Below, one piece after another: positions 11,896 to 26,365 of a stretch of DNA of 64,000 nt. The stretch covers positions 80,237,838 through 80,301,837 of the forward strand of contig CM043953.1 of NCBI GenBank assembly GCA_014529385.2, given 5' to 3'. The notes below the pieces were generated by a model, which saw nothing but the letters and a program-made list of their open reading frames with translations, searched no databases and was not told the DNA's origin. Within the stretch, counting starts at the first letter, position 1. Every line of letters begins with the position of its first letter. Position numbers and translations under genes: made by a program. This DNA is from Adiantum capillus-veneris. Taxonomy: Eukaryota > Streptophyta > Polypodiopsida > Polypodiales > Pteridaceae.

Positions 11896-12454
11896 TGTAG
11901 CGCAGATAATGTGTCGTGCTCTCTATAATGGGTGGTCCTCAGTGGAATGTGCGTGACAATCTCACTCAAACAGACTGAATAGAAAGGAAACAATAGACAT
12001 CAACAGAGCTCACAAAGACACAACAACAGACCAGAACATATGACTCGCCTATCTCAAAGACTGATACAAACTCTGGCGTGGCAACACACTCGGCTCCAGC
12101 CCAGGACTCATAGTTACAATGGGGGTGTCGAGACTCAGATGTGCCGGGATGGTGAAGACGTGCTCTATGTATAGACTCACTCTAGACGACTACGTACAAG
12201 ATAATACTAATGGCCCAAAACGACTACTCATATGTACAACCATAAAGAGCCACCAACGGCTCATAAATATCCAATCAGCTAAGTCTATCTCCAAACTGAG
12301 TGGTGGTGGTGACCTGGCCACGATGTCCACTAGACCACCGTCGGTACCCTGCCACGTGTCACTCCCCAACCCAGAGGGTCCGTCCAGTGTGAACCAGACC
12401 AACTGTAACTAACTGTCTGTCTGTCCTGTTAAGTGACACTGTAGCCCTACTACA
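11896..12454 (-). repeat. TE1 5' LTR
   Basis: 559 bp, TGTAGCGC at the left edge and CTACTACA at the right edge, matching 1420-1990. In element orientation it is the upstream LTR and would hold the promoter. The sequence just inside it (minus strand GGTGCTCTCATTTTGACG) takes the primer-site position but is not the usual initiator-Met site. Confidence 0.93.
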
Positions 12455-12459
12455 CTTGT
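12455..12459. repeat. TE1 target-site duplication, right (CTTGT)
   Basis: Second copy of CTTGT directly after the 5' LTR, pairing with 1415-1419. Confidence 0.9.
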
Positions 12460-13432
12460 CGTAAGAACAAGAGTGGGGGCATGCTTGCACTACGGACACA
12501 AGCAAAAATTGTAGCATTGTAAGATGGTTGCAACCACCATCTTGGCCCCAATATTGGCAAACTAATGGCCTATGCAATTTCATGGCCCAACTCGGGCACT
12601 TTGCAAGTCTTTGAAATGCCCTCTTCAAATCGCTTAGGATGTACTGTCTCCCCCAATTTTATGTCAGTGTCTACCTGCTTGGACACTACCACAACTTAAG
12701 GGTACAATGTTGAGGTTTCGTTCATAACCATACCTACCTGCAAAAGAGTAACAACAAGACTGAGCATTTCCTGTGACCCAAACAAAGGTCACTTTATATT
12801 CCTACCGTGCACACGGAGACCATAAACAATGCACAAACGCACATGGCTTGCTCTTGTACAAAAGCTAGTGACATTAAGTTTCATCGCGTGGGCTTCGATA
12901 TTGCTTGGAGACTGACAAGTTTCATATGGTTCAGTGATTCTGGTGTTGGCAGCTCCATCTTTCTGCAAACCTCAACAATCTCCTCTCTTAGGTGTTCTTG
13001 CCAATCTGGATGGTTTGCAAGCAGCAGAAACATGAAACTCAAGAGAGTAGCTGTTGTCTCATTTCTTGCAATAAGGAAGGTCTTGCACTCATCAAGTCCC
13101 ATGCCTAGGTTCCTTTGGTTTCCATGCAGCTCCCCTTTGTTGGTTGCCAGTATTAAACCAAGCAGCAGTTGGAAAAACCTGCACCATAGATTCTCACGAT
13201 CAATATGGACTCACTTCAACCCTCATGAAAATTCCAACAAGGCAATAATGTGATTTGGTAGTCGCATTCAGCTTAGAAACTAATACTTGCTTCTTGCATT
13301 GCAAATCAAGCACTACCTTGCCTTCTGCAAAACTACTTCCAAATGCTTTGTGGATAATAATGTTAGTTGGCACAGTCCTAAACACTTTAACAGCATTGAT
13401 CCTTTGCTTCAACTCGAGATTCCTGTCTCTTT
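12455..13432 (-). pseudogene. P450-1: cytochrome P450 pseudogene, CYP72 clan
   Basis: Minus strand, at least three exons. One (about 13432-13290) carries HKAFGSSFAEGK, the helix-F region. One (13178-12917) has LGLILATNKGEL and the I-helix, reading ARNETT instead of AGHETT, then NHPDWQEHLREE. The intron at 12916-12738 has GTCAGT...TTGCAG borders. The last exon (12737-12455) has ETSTLYP in place of the ExxR helix, a stop, loss of most of the segment before the KRFEEGISKTCKVP (PERF) region, and a heme loop GP-stop-NCIG. It resumes at 1419 beyond TE1. Lost ExxR Arg, I-helix Gly and several stops show it was dead or dying, possibly before TE1 arrived. Family call rests on similarity to CYP72-clan sequences from memory. 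Confidence 0.85.
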
Positions 13433-14618
13433 GTCATCCCAACCGTTAATGATCCCAATAATTATTGGGGCCATGGCCTAAAGTTGCAAAGAACAACATG
13501 GCATTATCCTTAGCATGGCAATATAAAAAACAAATTAACTTGAACAGATTTAGGCCGCACTTGGCTTGCAACATGTTTGTGACGGCTTTGAGGATTGCAG
13601 AGCTAAGGCACAAAGAAGAGTTGAAGGTTGAGGAGGTTGTTGAGCAAAGGGCGGAGGGAGAGAGCGAGGAGGAGGTTGAGCACAGGCACTTTGTGGAGGG
13701 TGCTGCAGCAGGTGCGTGGGGTGGAGGCCACGTAACAGAGGGCAGTAAATAATAAGTAATGCATGCGACCTCTCTCTCTTGAAAGACAAGGCTTTCCATC
13801 ATGAAATATACAATTAAACAAGCACGTGAGATGCAGGCACTCACTCCTAGAGTACTATATTCTATTTAAATTGTATGCTTGTTGTTTTGTTTTGTGATCA
13901 AAAGTTCTAGTGCTCAATTAATATCCGCACCAACTACAGGAATTTTCTTTGCAGTAATTACCGATCACTAGCTGCAAAGTCAAAGATATCACGTACCCTA
14001 ATCCCAGGGGCAACAAGCCGAACACTTGGTAAAATCTCTGCAAGACTAGTCCCATTCCGTAACCTTGGCTCCTCATCATTTGTTGATAATTATGCTCCGC
14101 GGTTGTACTGGTGCCAACGAATGCTTCGTTCACGTCTCGTCTACTCCACGCAAGCCTGCGGCCCCGTCATTAAACTATATGGCATATATAGCAGGAATGC
14201 AAGAGTTTTAACTTCCCATCAACATTAAAGATGAACTTGCTAAAAGCTAGCCGTGTGTGTTGGAAGCATTGATCAAGAGGTAGTTAGTTGGAGACCGACT
14301 TCGAGCCGGATAATTACTAATTTCTTCACACAATATTAATAATTTGATTCCTAAGTGCTGACATATTATAATATGCTGTGAGGATAGATAATAAAGGTGG
14401 ACTGATACCCTGGAAGTGGAGAGTGCACTTCTTTCCAAACTGTGTAATAGCTCCACCCAATTTGTTGGAGTAGCTGATGAGCTTCTAGCTGCTCATGAGC
14501 AGAGATGATCAATGGGAGATCAAAGCTGGCCGTTGCAAGACGATGATCGTTCGGACCAAACGCAGGGGAATCATGTTGGTGGTTGAAGGGATCCCCTGTC
14601 ACCTTCTCCTTGGGCACA
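13433..14618 (-). other. Probable upstream part of P450-1, no exon fixed
   Basis: No clear exon. A minus-strand stretch at 14133-13918 (MMRSQGYG followed by hydrophobic LLPLGLGYVISLTL) could be a decayed N-terminal exon, since CYP72-clan proteins have a QG(I/Y)-G-P segment there, but this is weak. A TATATAG element lies upstream near 14190 on the minus strand. The rest shows nothing recognisable. Confidence 0.3.

Positions 14619-14686
<68 letters not shown>
14619..14686. repeat. (TG)n(GA)n compound microsatellite
   Basis: About 23 bp of TG repeats pass directly into 45 bp of GA repeats. A short TC tract follows near 14774-14790. Confidence 0.97.
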
Positions 14687-14689
<3 letters not shown>

Positions 14690-15484
14690 TCCTTCCAAGC
14701 TCGATACATGAGCGATTCCAACTTTTTTGAAAAGAGTGCATGCATACTTATAAATCATTCCCTTTACTCGGAGTCTCTCTCTCTCTCTCTACCATATCTA
14801 CACCAATAGCAGAATATCTAATTTTGGGCAGATAAATAAAAACAAAACTTCTATTTTTCATTAGCAAAAAGAGAAACCATCACTAAGGCCTCACCTCTTT
14901 GGGACATGCCAAAAATTGTGTTTTTTGATAAAAAAAATCTATAGCATTCAACCTCTAAAGCTTTGAGCGTTTCGAGCTTTCAAAGGCAGCTCAAAATCCT
15001 TTCCTTGGTAAATGAACATACACTTCATAATTCAAACTCAAGACCTATCCGTCATTAGATTTTAACACTGTACATTTAAATGAGTGCCCACTATCTTATT
15101 TCAACCAATCACCATTTTTGGCCTATCAAAAAATGTTTGAAAATACAACTCATTCTTTTTTCTTTTCAACCAGAAGGTATCTCTATAGCCTTTGCCCTTT
15201 GCATAGGCCCAAAAAAAAAAAGCCCATTGTGACGGCAGTTGGGCCAAGTGATACGCGATCACGCACCCCCGGGGACAAGTGGCGACTAGTGTAAGAGTTT
15301 GCCAACACATCGTTGTGAAGCTCTCCACTCGTGAGAAGACGATGATGGTCGCGATGATGATGGTGGTCGCAGCCGCAGCAGTGGGATGGGGGTGGTGGCT
15401 CAGCTTCTGGAAGCCGTCGCAGCTGTTATACGCATGCACAAGACAAGGCATCTGCGGCTTCACCCTCTCTCCCCTTCAGGTACC

Positions 15485-15487
<3 letters not shown>

Positions 15488-15527
<40 letters not shown>
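15488..15527. repeat. (GA)n microsatellite
   Basis: About 40 bp of pure GA. Confidence 0.97.
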
Positions 15528-15530
<3 letters not shown>

Positions 15531-16398
15531 TTTCGTCTTTGAAGGTCAATTATGATGATCCATGGAACCAAATGAAACACGTCGTTCAGCTGATCAATGA
15601 TTCTCTACTCTCAAACACTGTGGATATGAGGGTGCAATCTCGAGTCCACTAAGTGGCTTGGAGAGAAGTGTATATAGGGAGCGGTCATCGCTGAAAATCT
15701 GTGGAAAGCAGCTCAGCACTCGAGTAGAGTAAGATGTTTAGACTTTTGCAATAGGGACATAGTGTGCATATTGGAAGGAACTCTTCCCCGACCGAAGCTA
15801 AGCCAAGTAGTTTCTATGGCGTGGATGAGGATAAGGGGATAGGCCCAAGCATGTACGAGTGAGTTCTCGTAACTCGGAGCATAACTTCGTTTTGTAATAG
15901 GGGGTGATGTGATCGGTGTAATGAATAAAGTGCGAGCCTCCAAGTTTTTTTTTTTCATGCCATAATACATCGGCATTGTAGGAAAGCCTCATTCACTGTA
16001 GGGTCTAGTGATGCATCATGAAGCAAGCCTGCTGTAGTCCATCATCCAAACCCGAGCTCATTTCTTTGTTTCCATGAGTGGAACTTTTTTACTTAGCTCT
16101 CATGACATGGTAAGCTTTGGTGCATCTTTATCATGTACTCCACAACTCTCTTCATGCCCATAACCTTAATTGAAAGTGCTGAAGCAAAAGGAGCATGTAA
16201 TGTGTTTGTATTTCACCTGGCAAAAGCTTGTCTGAAAATGTGTTTAAACAATTTTCTAGATGCTAAATGTTTTTACCCCGTACTTCAACCCCATAAAGAA
16301 GTATTTCTTGAGAACCCAGCATTTGATCTCCCCTTGCTGACACATGATTTTAAATGCATAGTAGGCTCTTTTCTTGGCTTCAAGACGACGCATAAGAC

Positions 16399-16400
<2 letters not shown>

Positions 16401-16440
<40 letters not shown>
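16401..16440. repeat. (GA)n microsatellite
   Basis: About 40 bp of pure GA. Confidence 0.97.
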
Positions 16441-16442
<2 letters not shown>

Positions 16443-17506
16443 CGTGATAGCAGCATCGAGTTGTGATTGTTGCTCTACAAAGAGGTGCAAAAGCTGCTCA
16501 ATCTGGCAAATCTCCAGTCTAGGTTGACGGGCTGGTTTGTCTTTCTTTCTGCCTTTTTGTTTCGATTTGTTTTGTTTTTTTCCCTTGCTTTGGTTTTGTG
16601 TGTGTGTGTGTGTAGAGTCTGGTTTTTGCAAGTTTTGTTTCCCTTATGCTCTGGAAAAAGGCTTTGTGTGTGCGCGCGTGTGTGTGTGAAGTCTGATGTT
16701 TCTTGTTTGATTTCATTCGTTCTTTATTTTCTGTTTTCATCATTGTGTTTTTTGCCTTTGTAGATTTCTTGTATTCTCTGCATTGAATTGTTTGGGTTGC
16801 TGCTGTCGACTTGTTGCTCTGCTCTCTACTTGCTCTACTAGGTTTCTACATTAGGTCTCCAAAGGTCATCTTTAGAGTCTCCTTCACTATCTTCTTGGAG
16901 TTCCCTCCCCAACTTTGGGTCTTCAAGAGCCACCTTCAGCAAGTGGACTGGTTTCTATTTTGGCTGATAGCTCTTTGTCATCTCCAATGTAATTCTTTGT
17001 TGCTCATCTTCTGGCATTCTCCTACACTTTCTTGGTGATTTCAGTTGCTCATCTTCATCAATGACTGCTTTCCCCTTTTGTTTATCCATTATCTTCGGCG
17101 GTCAGATTTTACCAATTTGCGGGCATTGCCCAATGTTCGAATTCTTGCAGATGTTCCTTGTCCTTCTCACTGCTGGTGGCTTTTGGTGGTCTAGGTTTTT
17201 GATATGCAATAGCAGAGTACGCTTTTGGTGAAAGTGCCTATTTTTTAGATGCAATTGTTATCCTCTCTCCACTTAGCTTGCTAGCAAACTTTTTACTCTC
17301 TTTAGGAGAGGTTTTTTAACCCTGACGTTTAGTTTTTTCTACATTTTGCCATGTAGCTAGTTGTATCTTGTTTTACAGTTTCAAGTTTGTTGCCTTTGGG
17401 CCACTTTGTAATCAGTGATATACTTGCCCTCATAATTGTCACCATTTGGGCGTTCTGAGGGATTTTCCAAGTAATAGAAACTAGCCTCTTTATTTCTTTA
17501 TTTCTT

Positions 17507-20397
<2,891 letters not shown>

Positions 20398-21360
20398 GAG
20401 TATGTGGGTAAAGAGAGCAAACCTTGTAGCTGTGTATTCTCGGAACCCTAACCTCACAAAGACAAAGATATCCTTCATATGGGGTACTAAAGAGAAGGAA
20501 GCTTTTGAAAAGCTTAAGTTCCTTACAAAGACAAATATCCTTTATATGGGGTATTAAACAAAAGGAAGCTTTTGAAAAGTTTAAGTACCTTCTTACACAT
20601 GGACCCATTATACCTAATCTACAAAGACCTTTCTAAGTACAATGTGATGCTTTAGGAGATTGTATTGGTGTTGTGCTTAACCAAGAAGGTCATGCGATAG
20701 CTTACAAGAGCAAGTGATGCGAAACTTCTTGCTTTAGTCTATGAAAAAGAACTCTTGGAGCAGACTTTATAATCAAGACAGATTATCAAAGCCTTAGATT
20801 TTTCCTCTCACAACGCAAGCTTTCTGAGAAACAGACGAGATGGGCCAATTTTCTCTCTATGTTTCACTTCCAAATCTTACACACTTCTAGAAGTAAAAAT
20901 GTAGTTGCAGACACTCTTCCTTAACGATCTCAAGTAAATGCCCCGTGAATGACTAGTAACATTTGGAGAGCACTTTTTACGAATTAGAAACCAAGCTTAA
21001 CATTTCTTCAATTTATTATTCTTAGATAGAGGGACAAAGCGAAATCATTAATTCTATAGTCTTAGGTATCTTAAATGCTATGGTTTAGACAATTAACGAC
21101 AATGGGAAAAGTATCTACTTTTAGTAGAATTGGCCTATAATAACACTGTGCATTCCTGTATTGGAAAAGCTCCTTTTGAGGTTGATTTACGGCAAACCAC
21201 ATCTTCCTCCAATCCTTCTCACCAAGGATGAGATATTCACAGCTCATGAAGCTGTACGCGATCTTGATACTACATTCAGGTAAAATACGCTATCACTAGA
21301 TCTCAAGAGAAACATACCAAAGCAACATACATACATTGTCGTGAACTCTATTAAAGTTTC
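20398..21360 (+). pseudogene. Old gypsy remnant: RNase H and integrase
   Basis: Plus strand, full of stops. The RNase H part shows KEAFEKFKYLL, a QCDALGDCIGVVL-like block and RKLSEKQTRWANFLSMFHFQI, close in wording to TE2 RNase H, so a chromovirus-type relative. From about 21010 it keeps fragments of the integrase (ILKCYG, ELAYNNTVHS, GKAPFE). A 64-bp segment (AAAGACAAA...GAAAAG...TTAAG) is tandemly duplicated at about 20457-20585. Confidence 0.75.
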
Positions 21361-21664
21361 ACGGTGGTGACTTTAGTATCTCCTAGGAGCAGGTCAAGGA
21401 GTGAGGGTTTTTTTGTGGCTCTGCCCGACTGTACTCGAGATGGACATTCTTTCTTGGCGGTGCATTCCACGGTGTTTCCCACCCACCCGATAGGATGGCA
21501 TGAGGCGAGACCCCTATTCCTAGGGATGTCGGGACAGAGTTTGGAGTGTTATGCAATTTCTCTGCTAAAATGTGAGCAATATGTCACTTTTAGTTGCTCC
21601 TATATATGCGGGGCCCTGGTGGTTGTATATGATCAAAGCTTCCTGCCTTAGCGCCAACACTCTC
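21361..21664 (+). repeat. Old LTR, left half (split by TE4)
   Basis: Follows the integrase remnant and is interrupted at CTCTC by TE4. The other half resumes at 28358 and ends at a canonical primer-binding site. The left boundary is uncertain. Confidence 0.5.
21660..21664. repeat. TE4 target-site duplication, left (CTCTC)
   Basis: CTCTC before the left LTR, repeated at 28358-28362 after the right LTR. Confidence 0.85.
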
Positions 21665-23646
21665 TGTCACAAACGGGAGCGCATAACAATATAAAATACA
21701 TTCGGATAAATAGGATTTATCACTTATTACTGAAGCCAGAGGATATAGAGAGAAATAAATAGAGAGAGAGATAGAGAGTGAGAAGATCGACACAGTACTA
21801 GGGACCAGAAGATGGGCTGGTCCCCCCCCGTAATAGTATCTTTATTACTGAGGAGAAGTCTATACAAGCACTTGAACTGAACGTATTACCACGTTCGTTC
21901 TAGAATAAGACTTGATGGTTACCGGAAGCCTCAGCTTCCGATTCCTAGGGCAAAACCCTATTCCAAGGAACTTCCGTTCCTTATTCCAATTCCTCGAGAA
22001 TCAAGGTTCTCGCCTCTGGATCTCACCTTCCAGACTCGGGGCATGGCATCCCTGCAACTCTTTTCCAACTCTCTTTCCAGAGTCCTCTTCCCGCAGAACA
22101 ACTCTGCTTTCTCGGACACGAAGTCCTTACTTGGGAATCCCAACTTCCGGAGCACAACTTGAGAGACTACCTCTCTCCGATCCGTGGATCTACTTCCCAA
22201 ACTCGGGTACGAAACCCTTGGGCTGATCTGGCTCTAGTTCCTCAGAGCGCTTTTCCCCTGCAGAGGCTCATGCCTTCCTCGGCTCCTACTCCCTCACGAA
22301 GAGGAAGTACACCTGCAATCAAATACTCAAAGATCAGAACATGAAAATCGTTACCTTCAAAGTCTCGACGCTCGAAACGCAACTCGATTCTCGAAAAGCA
22401 ATTCCTCGGAAGAGATCTCTCCATAGAAAATCCTCTCTTCCAATTCTACACACAAAAGAGGTGTGTTCTCGGGTTCCTTCTCGTAAATCAGCCCTGTCTA
22501 CGACGTTTATGGGCTGGAAACAGAGAAAAACAGCAACTTGTCGCGATGGAAACACGCTTCGTAGGCACTTCTTCGCGAGGGAACTCGCGCACTGGGTCTT
22601 GGCGACATCTGGTACACTTGGGGCAGCCATGGGCATCACCGGCAACGTCTTCTTTACGGCTGAAATCTGCAGTAGCATCTCCTCCTTGCAAAGATTGGTC
22701 CTCCCCTCTGAGTGAGGGCATGTGATGCTTTTATAGCTCCTAGCCACTAGCACAAATAGCTGCTCGCGTAGAGATCGCGGCATTTTTTTTTTTTAATATA
22801 TTTTTTTTTCTGTTCTGCCAGAAAAAGAGAGAGAGAAAACGCTGGCTGATCTGTTGCCTTATTTATCAGATGGCTGCCCACTTATTAAGTGGGCGGCCGG
22901 CGTATTTTAAAAAATAGTCTGAACTTGCCCAAAAACTCAATAAAACCTATAAGTTAAAAACAATGCTTTCACAGCACTTCTCAGGCGTCCCTGGATGCAA
23001 TCACATGCACAGTTGCAATGCAGACATAGACTTCCTCGCGGGAAAGCATCTGCTTTCCCGAAAAGCAATCCCGCTTTCTCAAAAAGCATCTGTTTTTCGT
23101 CAAAGTTTCCTCTGAACCCATCTTCATTCAAGTGCTTGCTTTTTTTCCTTGTGCACAATACTAACACAGTTCGGAATTTTCTCCCGACTATGGATATTCC
23201 CTTTCCGATGCACCCGTCACCCACCTTGTGACGCATCAGGAATACCCATCACCTAGTCCTTTCCTACCGAACTTACGATACAATCTCCTTCACGATGCTC
23301 TATGTCACCGATCCTATGATGCATCAGAGATGTCCGTTCCCGGATGGTCGGATACTTCTTTCTGATGCTCCCTGTCACCCATCCGATGTGATGCATCAGA
23401 AGTACCCGTTCCTGGTAGCCTTACAGATATTCCCGTTCTCAGTGCTCCCGTCATTACTTTGAATGACACACTAGGAATACTCTGTACTCAGGTGTCTCCA
23501 GTGAGAAAAGCCCTCTCACTTAAAATTCCAATAATTCATTTAGAATTATTTTTCCTTGGTGTTCCAAGCGAGAAAACCCTCTCACTTATAAATCCAATAA
23601 TTCATTTAGAATTATTTTTTTGTAAGATAAAGCCAATTTAGCAACA
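21665..23646 (-). repeat. TE4 3' LTR
   Basis: 1982 bp, TG...CA ends. Near-identical to 26366-28357 apart from scattered substitutions and small indels. Confidence 0.93.
22728..22735 (-). promoter_or_regulatory. TATA box of TE4 3' LTR
   Basis: Minus strand TATAAAAG in the context GAGCTATAAAAGCATC. Conserved in the other LTR at 27447-27440. Confidence 0.6.
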
Positions 23647-26365
23647 TCCCTCTCACTTATAAACAGTTGTCCTCAACTGTAGAGGTCCAACTGAACTGCC
23701 GGGGAGAAACCGGAAAGATTCCAAATCTTGCTCAATGGTGAGTTGAGCTAGTTCTTTCTCAAAAGAGAACTTTAAAATTAATTTTAACAGAAATTCAAAA
23801 ATTCAAAAATTCAATAATTCAATACTTACCTTTACCAGTTCATGTCCTTCCTCTAGTACCTCGAGGATATCCTTCACCAATCATCAGACTTACGAGGCAT
23901 GTAAGAACTCGTCATTCGCGTCTTTCCAACAGATCGGAAGTTTCCTCATCCGAGAATCTGTTAACTCAATTCCACCTTCTCAATCCCGAGAAGAATAATC
24001 CTCCTAGAAATCAATCTAGGTATCTGTCCTTGCGCATAATCTTGCGCTGTTAGTGTAGAGGGTATTAAATCTCTTGTGTCCTCCCACATAGGGAATGCTC
24101 AAGTCATAGAGCATTAAGCTCGATGTCTTTCTTTCACAAACAAAGTTTGCGATCACCTTAAAGAAAGTTCTTGTTTCAGGCCGTCGCTCAACGTAGGCGG
24201 ACGGTTCCAATCCGAAGATTCTTTGTGCACGACGACACTTCCTTCCAATCTTTTCCTCCTGCGAGTTATTACCACCAGCAGTGATTTCCCGACGCCCATT
24301 AGCGTCTCTTCCTTGCAAAATCATAAAAAATGATTCACCTTGCGAGCATCAATGACGATTTGCAAAATCTTAGGCAGATAGGATTCTAGCCATAGCATTT
24401 TCTGAACGTACGTTCAAACCCGGTTCACAATAGAGCGAACCTTCTTTGATTCTCAGGGATGTTCTCCCATATGTAATTCTTACCATTTTGAAACGGTTGG
24501 CGAGCTATATTCTTATGAACATAATAGTTCGAATTTATTCTAGCAGCGTGTAAATGCTACTTGACCTGCTCATGGAGAAACATATACCGCAACCAAAAGT
24601 TGCTTCTGTAATGGTAAAAGCACATAGCATACTCAATGACCAATGATCATCAGAAAACCTCTTCTCCGTAGAGAAACTCAAATTCCTTCTACCAAACATA
24701 TCTCAAATAGAGATTCTCGTGTCGGAATATCCTTGCGCGCAAAAAGACGCTCAAGAGAGTATAACAAACTCTCGTCCAGTTCCTTGGCATAGGTCTGCAT
24801 CTTCGTGTGTTATCCATGTACTCAAAAGTGTACATAATTCTTACGCTGTGTTAGAGTTTCAATGAACCTGGGAAATTACCTTCCCTTTGTAAGATCCTTA
24901 GAGCGAAGACGCTCAACCTGACGATCTCTTGGCTCAATCTTAGAGCAAAACCCGCTCATCAAATAATCTAGGATTTCAATCCTTGGATTCCTCGAGCACA
25001 GGCCGTAGTTATCACTTGTTCCTTCCCTCGTAAAGAGAGTGTTCAGTCACTTGTGCGAAAAGCACTACCATGTCTTCCCGGACCGGGTAGGGGGTGTGGG
25101 CTTAAAGAGTATTCAAGCTTGATGAAAGCTTTTCTTTGCTGGAAAGCTCAGAATGGTTCCTTCATAATTTTCCTACCCGCAGTAGCAGGTAATCTATTTG
25201 GCAATTACCGGATACCAGATCAATAGTTGACCTTCTGGCTAGTTAAGCAAACCAATTCATCTCAGAAAACAATGTTTCAGTTTGATCCTGCTCTCATAAA
25301 CACTCGAGAGTGGTAGTCCCGGTTAGAGATAACCATATCTTGTGCAAAAGAGCAAACAAGCACAATGCACTTTATGATTTCCTCAAAGATGTAACTTTGA
25401 TTGAAAACCTGCCCTCTCACTTGAAGTTCGAGGGTCTTCTATTCAAGAACTCAGGAGTTAGATTGAATTCCCTTACTCCAAACTTTCTGTGTTCAATGAT
25501 TCCCGTCCCACTGTGGGGATTAGATTCTATGTACACTGAGGTGTACACTTTCAGCTTGTATTGCTGTCTCCAACATCCACTGCAAAGTATCTTGCAGATG
25601 CGTTTACAAATTCGGACAAAAGTCCTTCGTTGAATTCTTCATCTTTCCTTCCTCAAAGAGGATCAAGAGTGGAGCTACCTTGGCAGGAGTAAACCACTAC
25701 TTGCTTGTGTTCCTATTGGGCAAACCGATCCCAATCTTCTTGGATGCCTTCCTCAAAGCGTAGAGGAAAAAAAAAAATAAATTGTCGGAAAATTCAGCCT
25801 TGAATTAAATCCAAGTCTTGTTGTAAGTTGCTTGTAGAGCTTTGGTATACCACCAAGTACTTGCAATCCCCTTGAGGTGTTTGGTCATATGCCTCACCTT
25901 CGACACTTCTCAAAAATTGCCGTTTGCAAAGACAACTTCAAACTGTCGAATAAAAGCAGTAGCTTTCAGGACATCTTCCCTTCCGTCAAAAGTATCAAAC
26001 CTGACTGGAGTGTTCCTAGGTCTAGAGACCTTCTTCATATCCTTCCCGAAATGACGGGATTTCTTGGCTATGGTTCTAGATTGATGTTCATGGATATCTT
26101 CTGGGTTCTGAAGTATCTTGAGCATTCCGCTCCTCAGATTCTCTAGGTTCTTGAGTATCATGCTCTTGTCACCTTCTCAGAGAATCCCAAGTCTTGTGTC
26201 GCCTTCTTGCAGAGAGAAAAAAATTTCCAACTCTGCGAGCTTTTCCTGCAGGACTTAGGTTTCCGCCTGCTTACTTCTCTCTTGGCTTGTCATGGCTTCT
26301 TCCCGTATCTTCCCAGAGTCGTCCTCCTTTACAGAGAAAGAGAGGAGACCATGCTCTGATACCAC
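23647..26365 (-). other. TE4 internal region, non-coding apart from a gag scrap
   Basis: The minus strand at 26161-25910 encodes a gag N-terminal segment (VRFDTFDGREDVLKATAFIRQFEVVFANGNF split here as RFDTFDGRED and FIRQFEVVFANGNF). It resembles TE2 gag KFSTFSGFEDKTKALTFLQQF. Downstream the frame decays into stops. I recognise no protease, reverse transcriptase or integrase anywhere in the 2.7 kb. Confidence 0.65.
26353..26364 (-). promoter_or_regulatory. TE4 primer-binding site (initiator tRNA-Met)
   Basis: Minus strand TGGTATCAGAGC, the standard plant initiator-Met primer site, one base from the 5' LTR end. It fixes the orientation of TE4. Confidence 0.92.

Larger units (their letters stand above)
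1420..12454 (-). mobile_element. TE1: complete Ty3/gypsy LTR retrotransposon, coding-decayed
   Basis: An 11035-bp element in minus orientation, bounded by two LTRs (571 and 559 bp) with TG...CA ends and flanked by the duplication CTTGT. Order in its own direction: LTR, leader, gag with CCHC knuckles, protease, reverse transcriptase, RNase H, integrase, an extra 3' reading frame, LTR. The frames contain several stops and shifts, and the LTRs differ at many sites and by small indels, so it is older than TE2 and not autonomous now. The pol motifs resemble those of TE5 (GVDD...LPD linker after RNase H). No chromodomain is seen. It split the last exon of P450-1. Confidence 0.93.
14700..17500. other. 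Non-coding, microsatellite-rich
   Basis: No gene recognised on either strand. It holds GA tracts at 15488-15527 and 16401-16440 and short GT tracts near 16598-16613 and 16664-16689. The part from 16450 to 17500 is T-rich on the plus strand, like an untranslated or intronic sequence, and runs straight into the GA tract at 17509. Confidence 0.6.

Noticed and set aside
13465-13752. Plus-strand Glu-rich frame as a gene
   Set aside because: No motif, overlaps the P450-1 region on the other strand, and the Glu-rich part is simple GAG-rich sequence.
22334-22783. 149-codon frame shared with 27118-27465
   Set aside because: It lies in both LTRs of TE4 and overlaps the TATA region; similarity follows from LTR identity.
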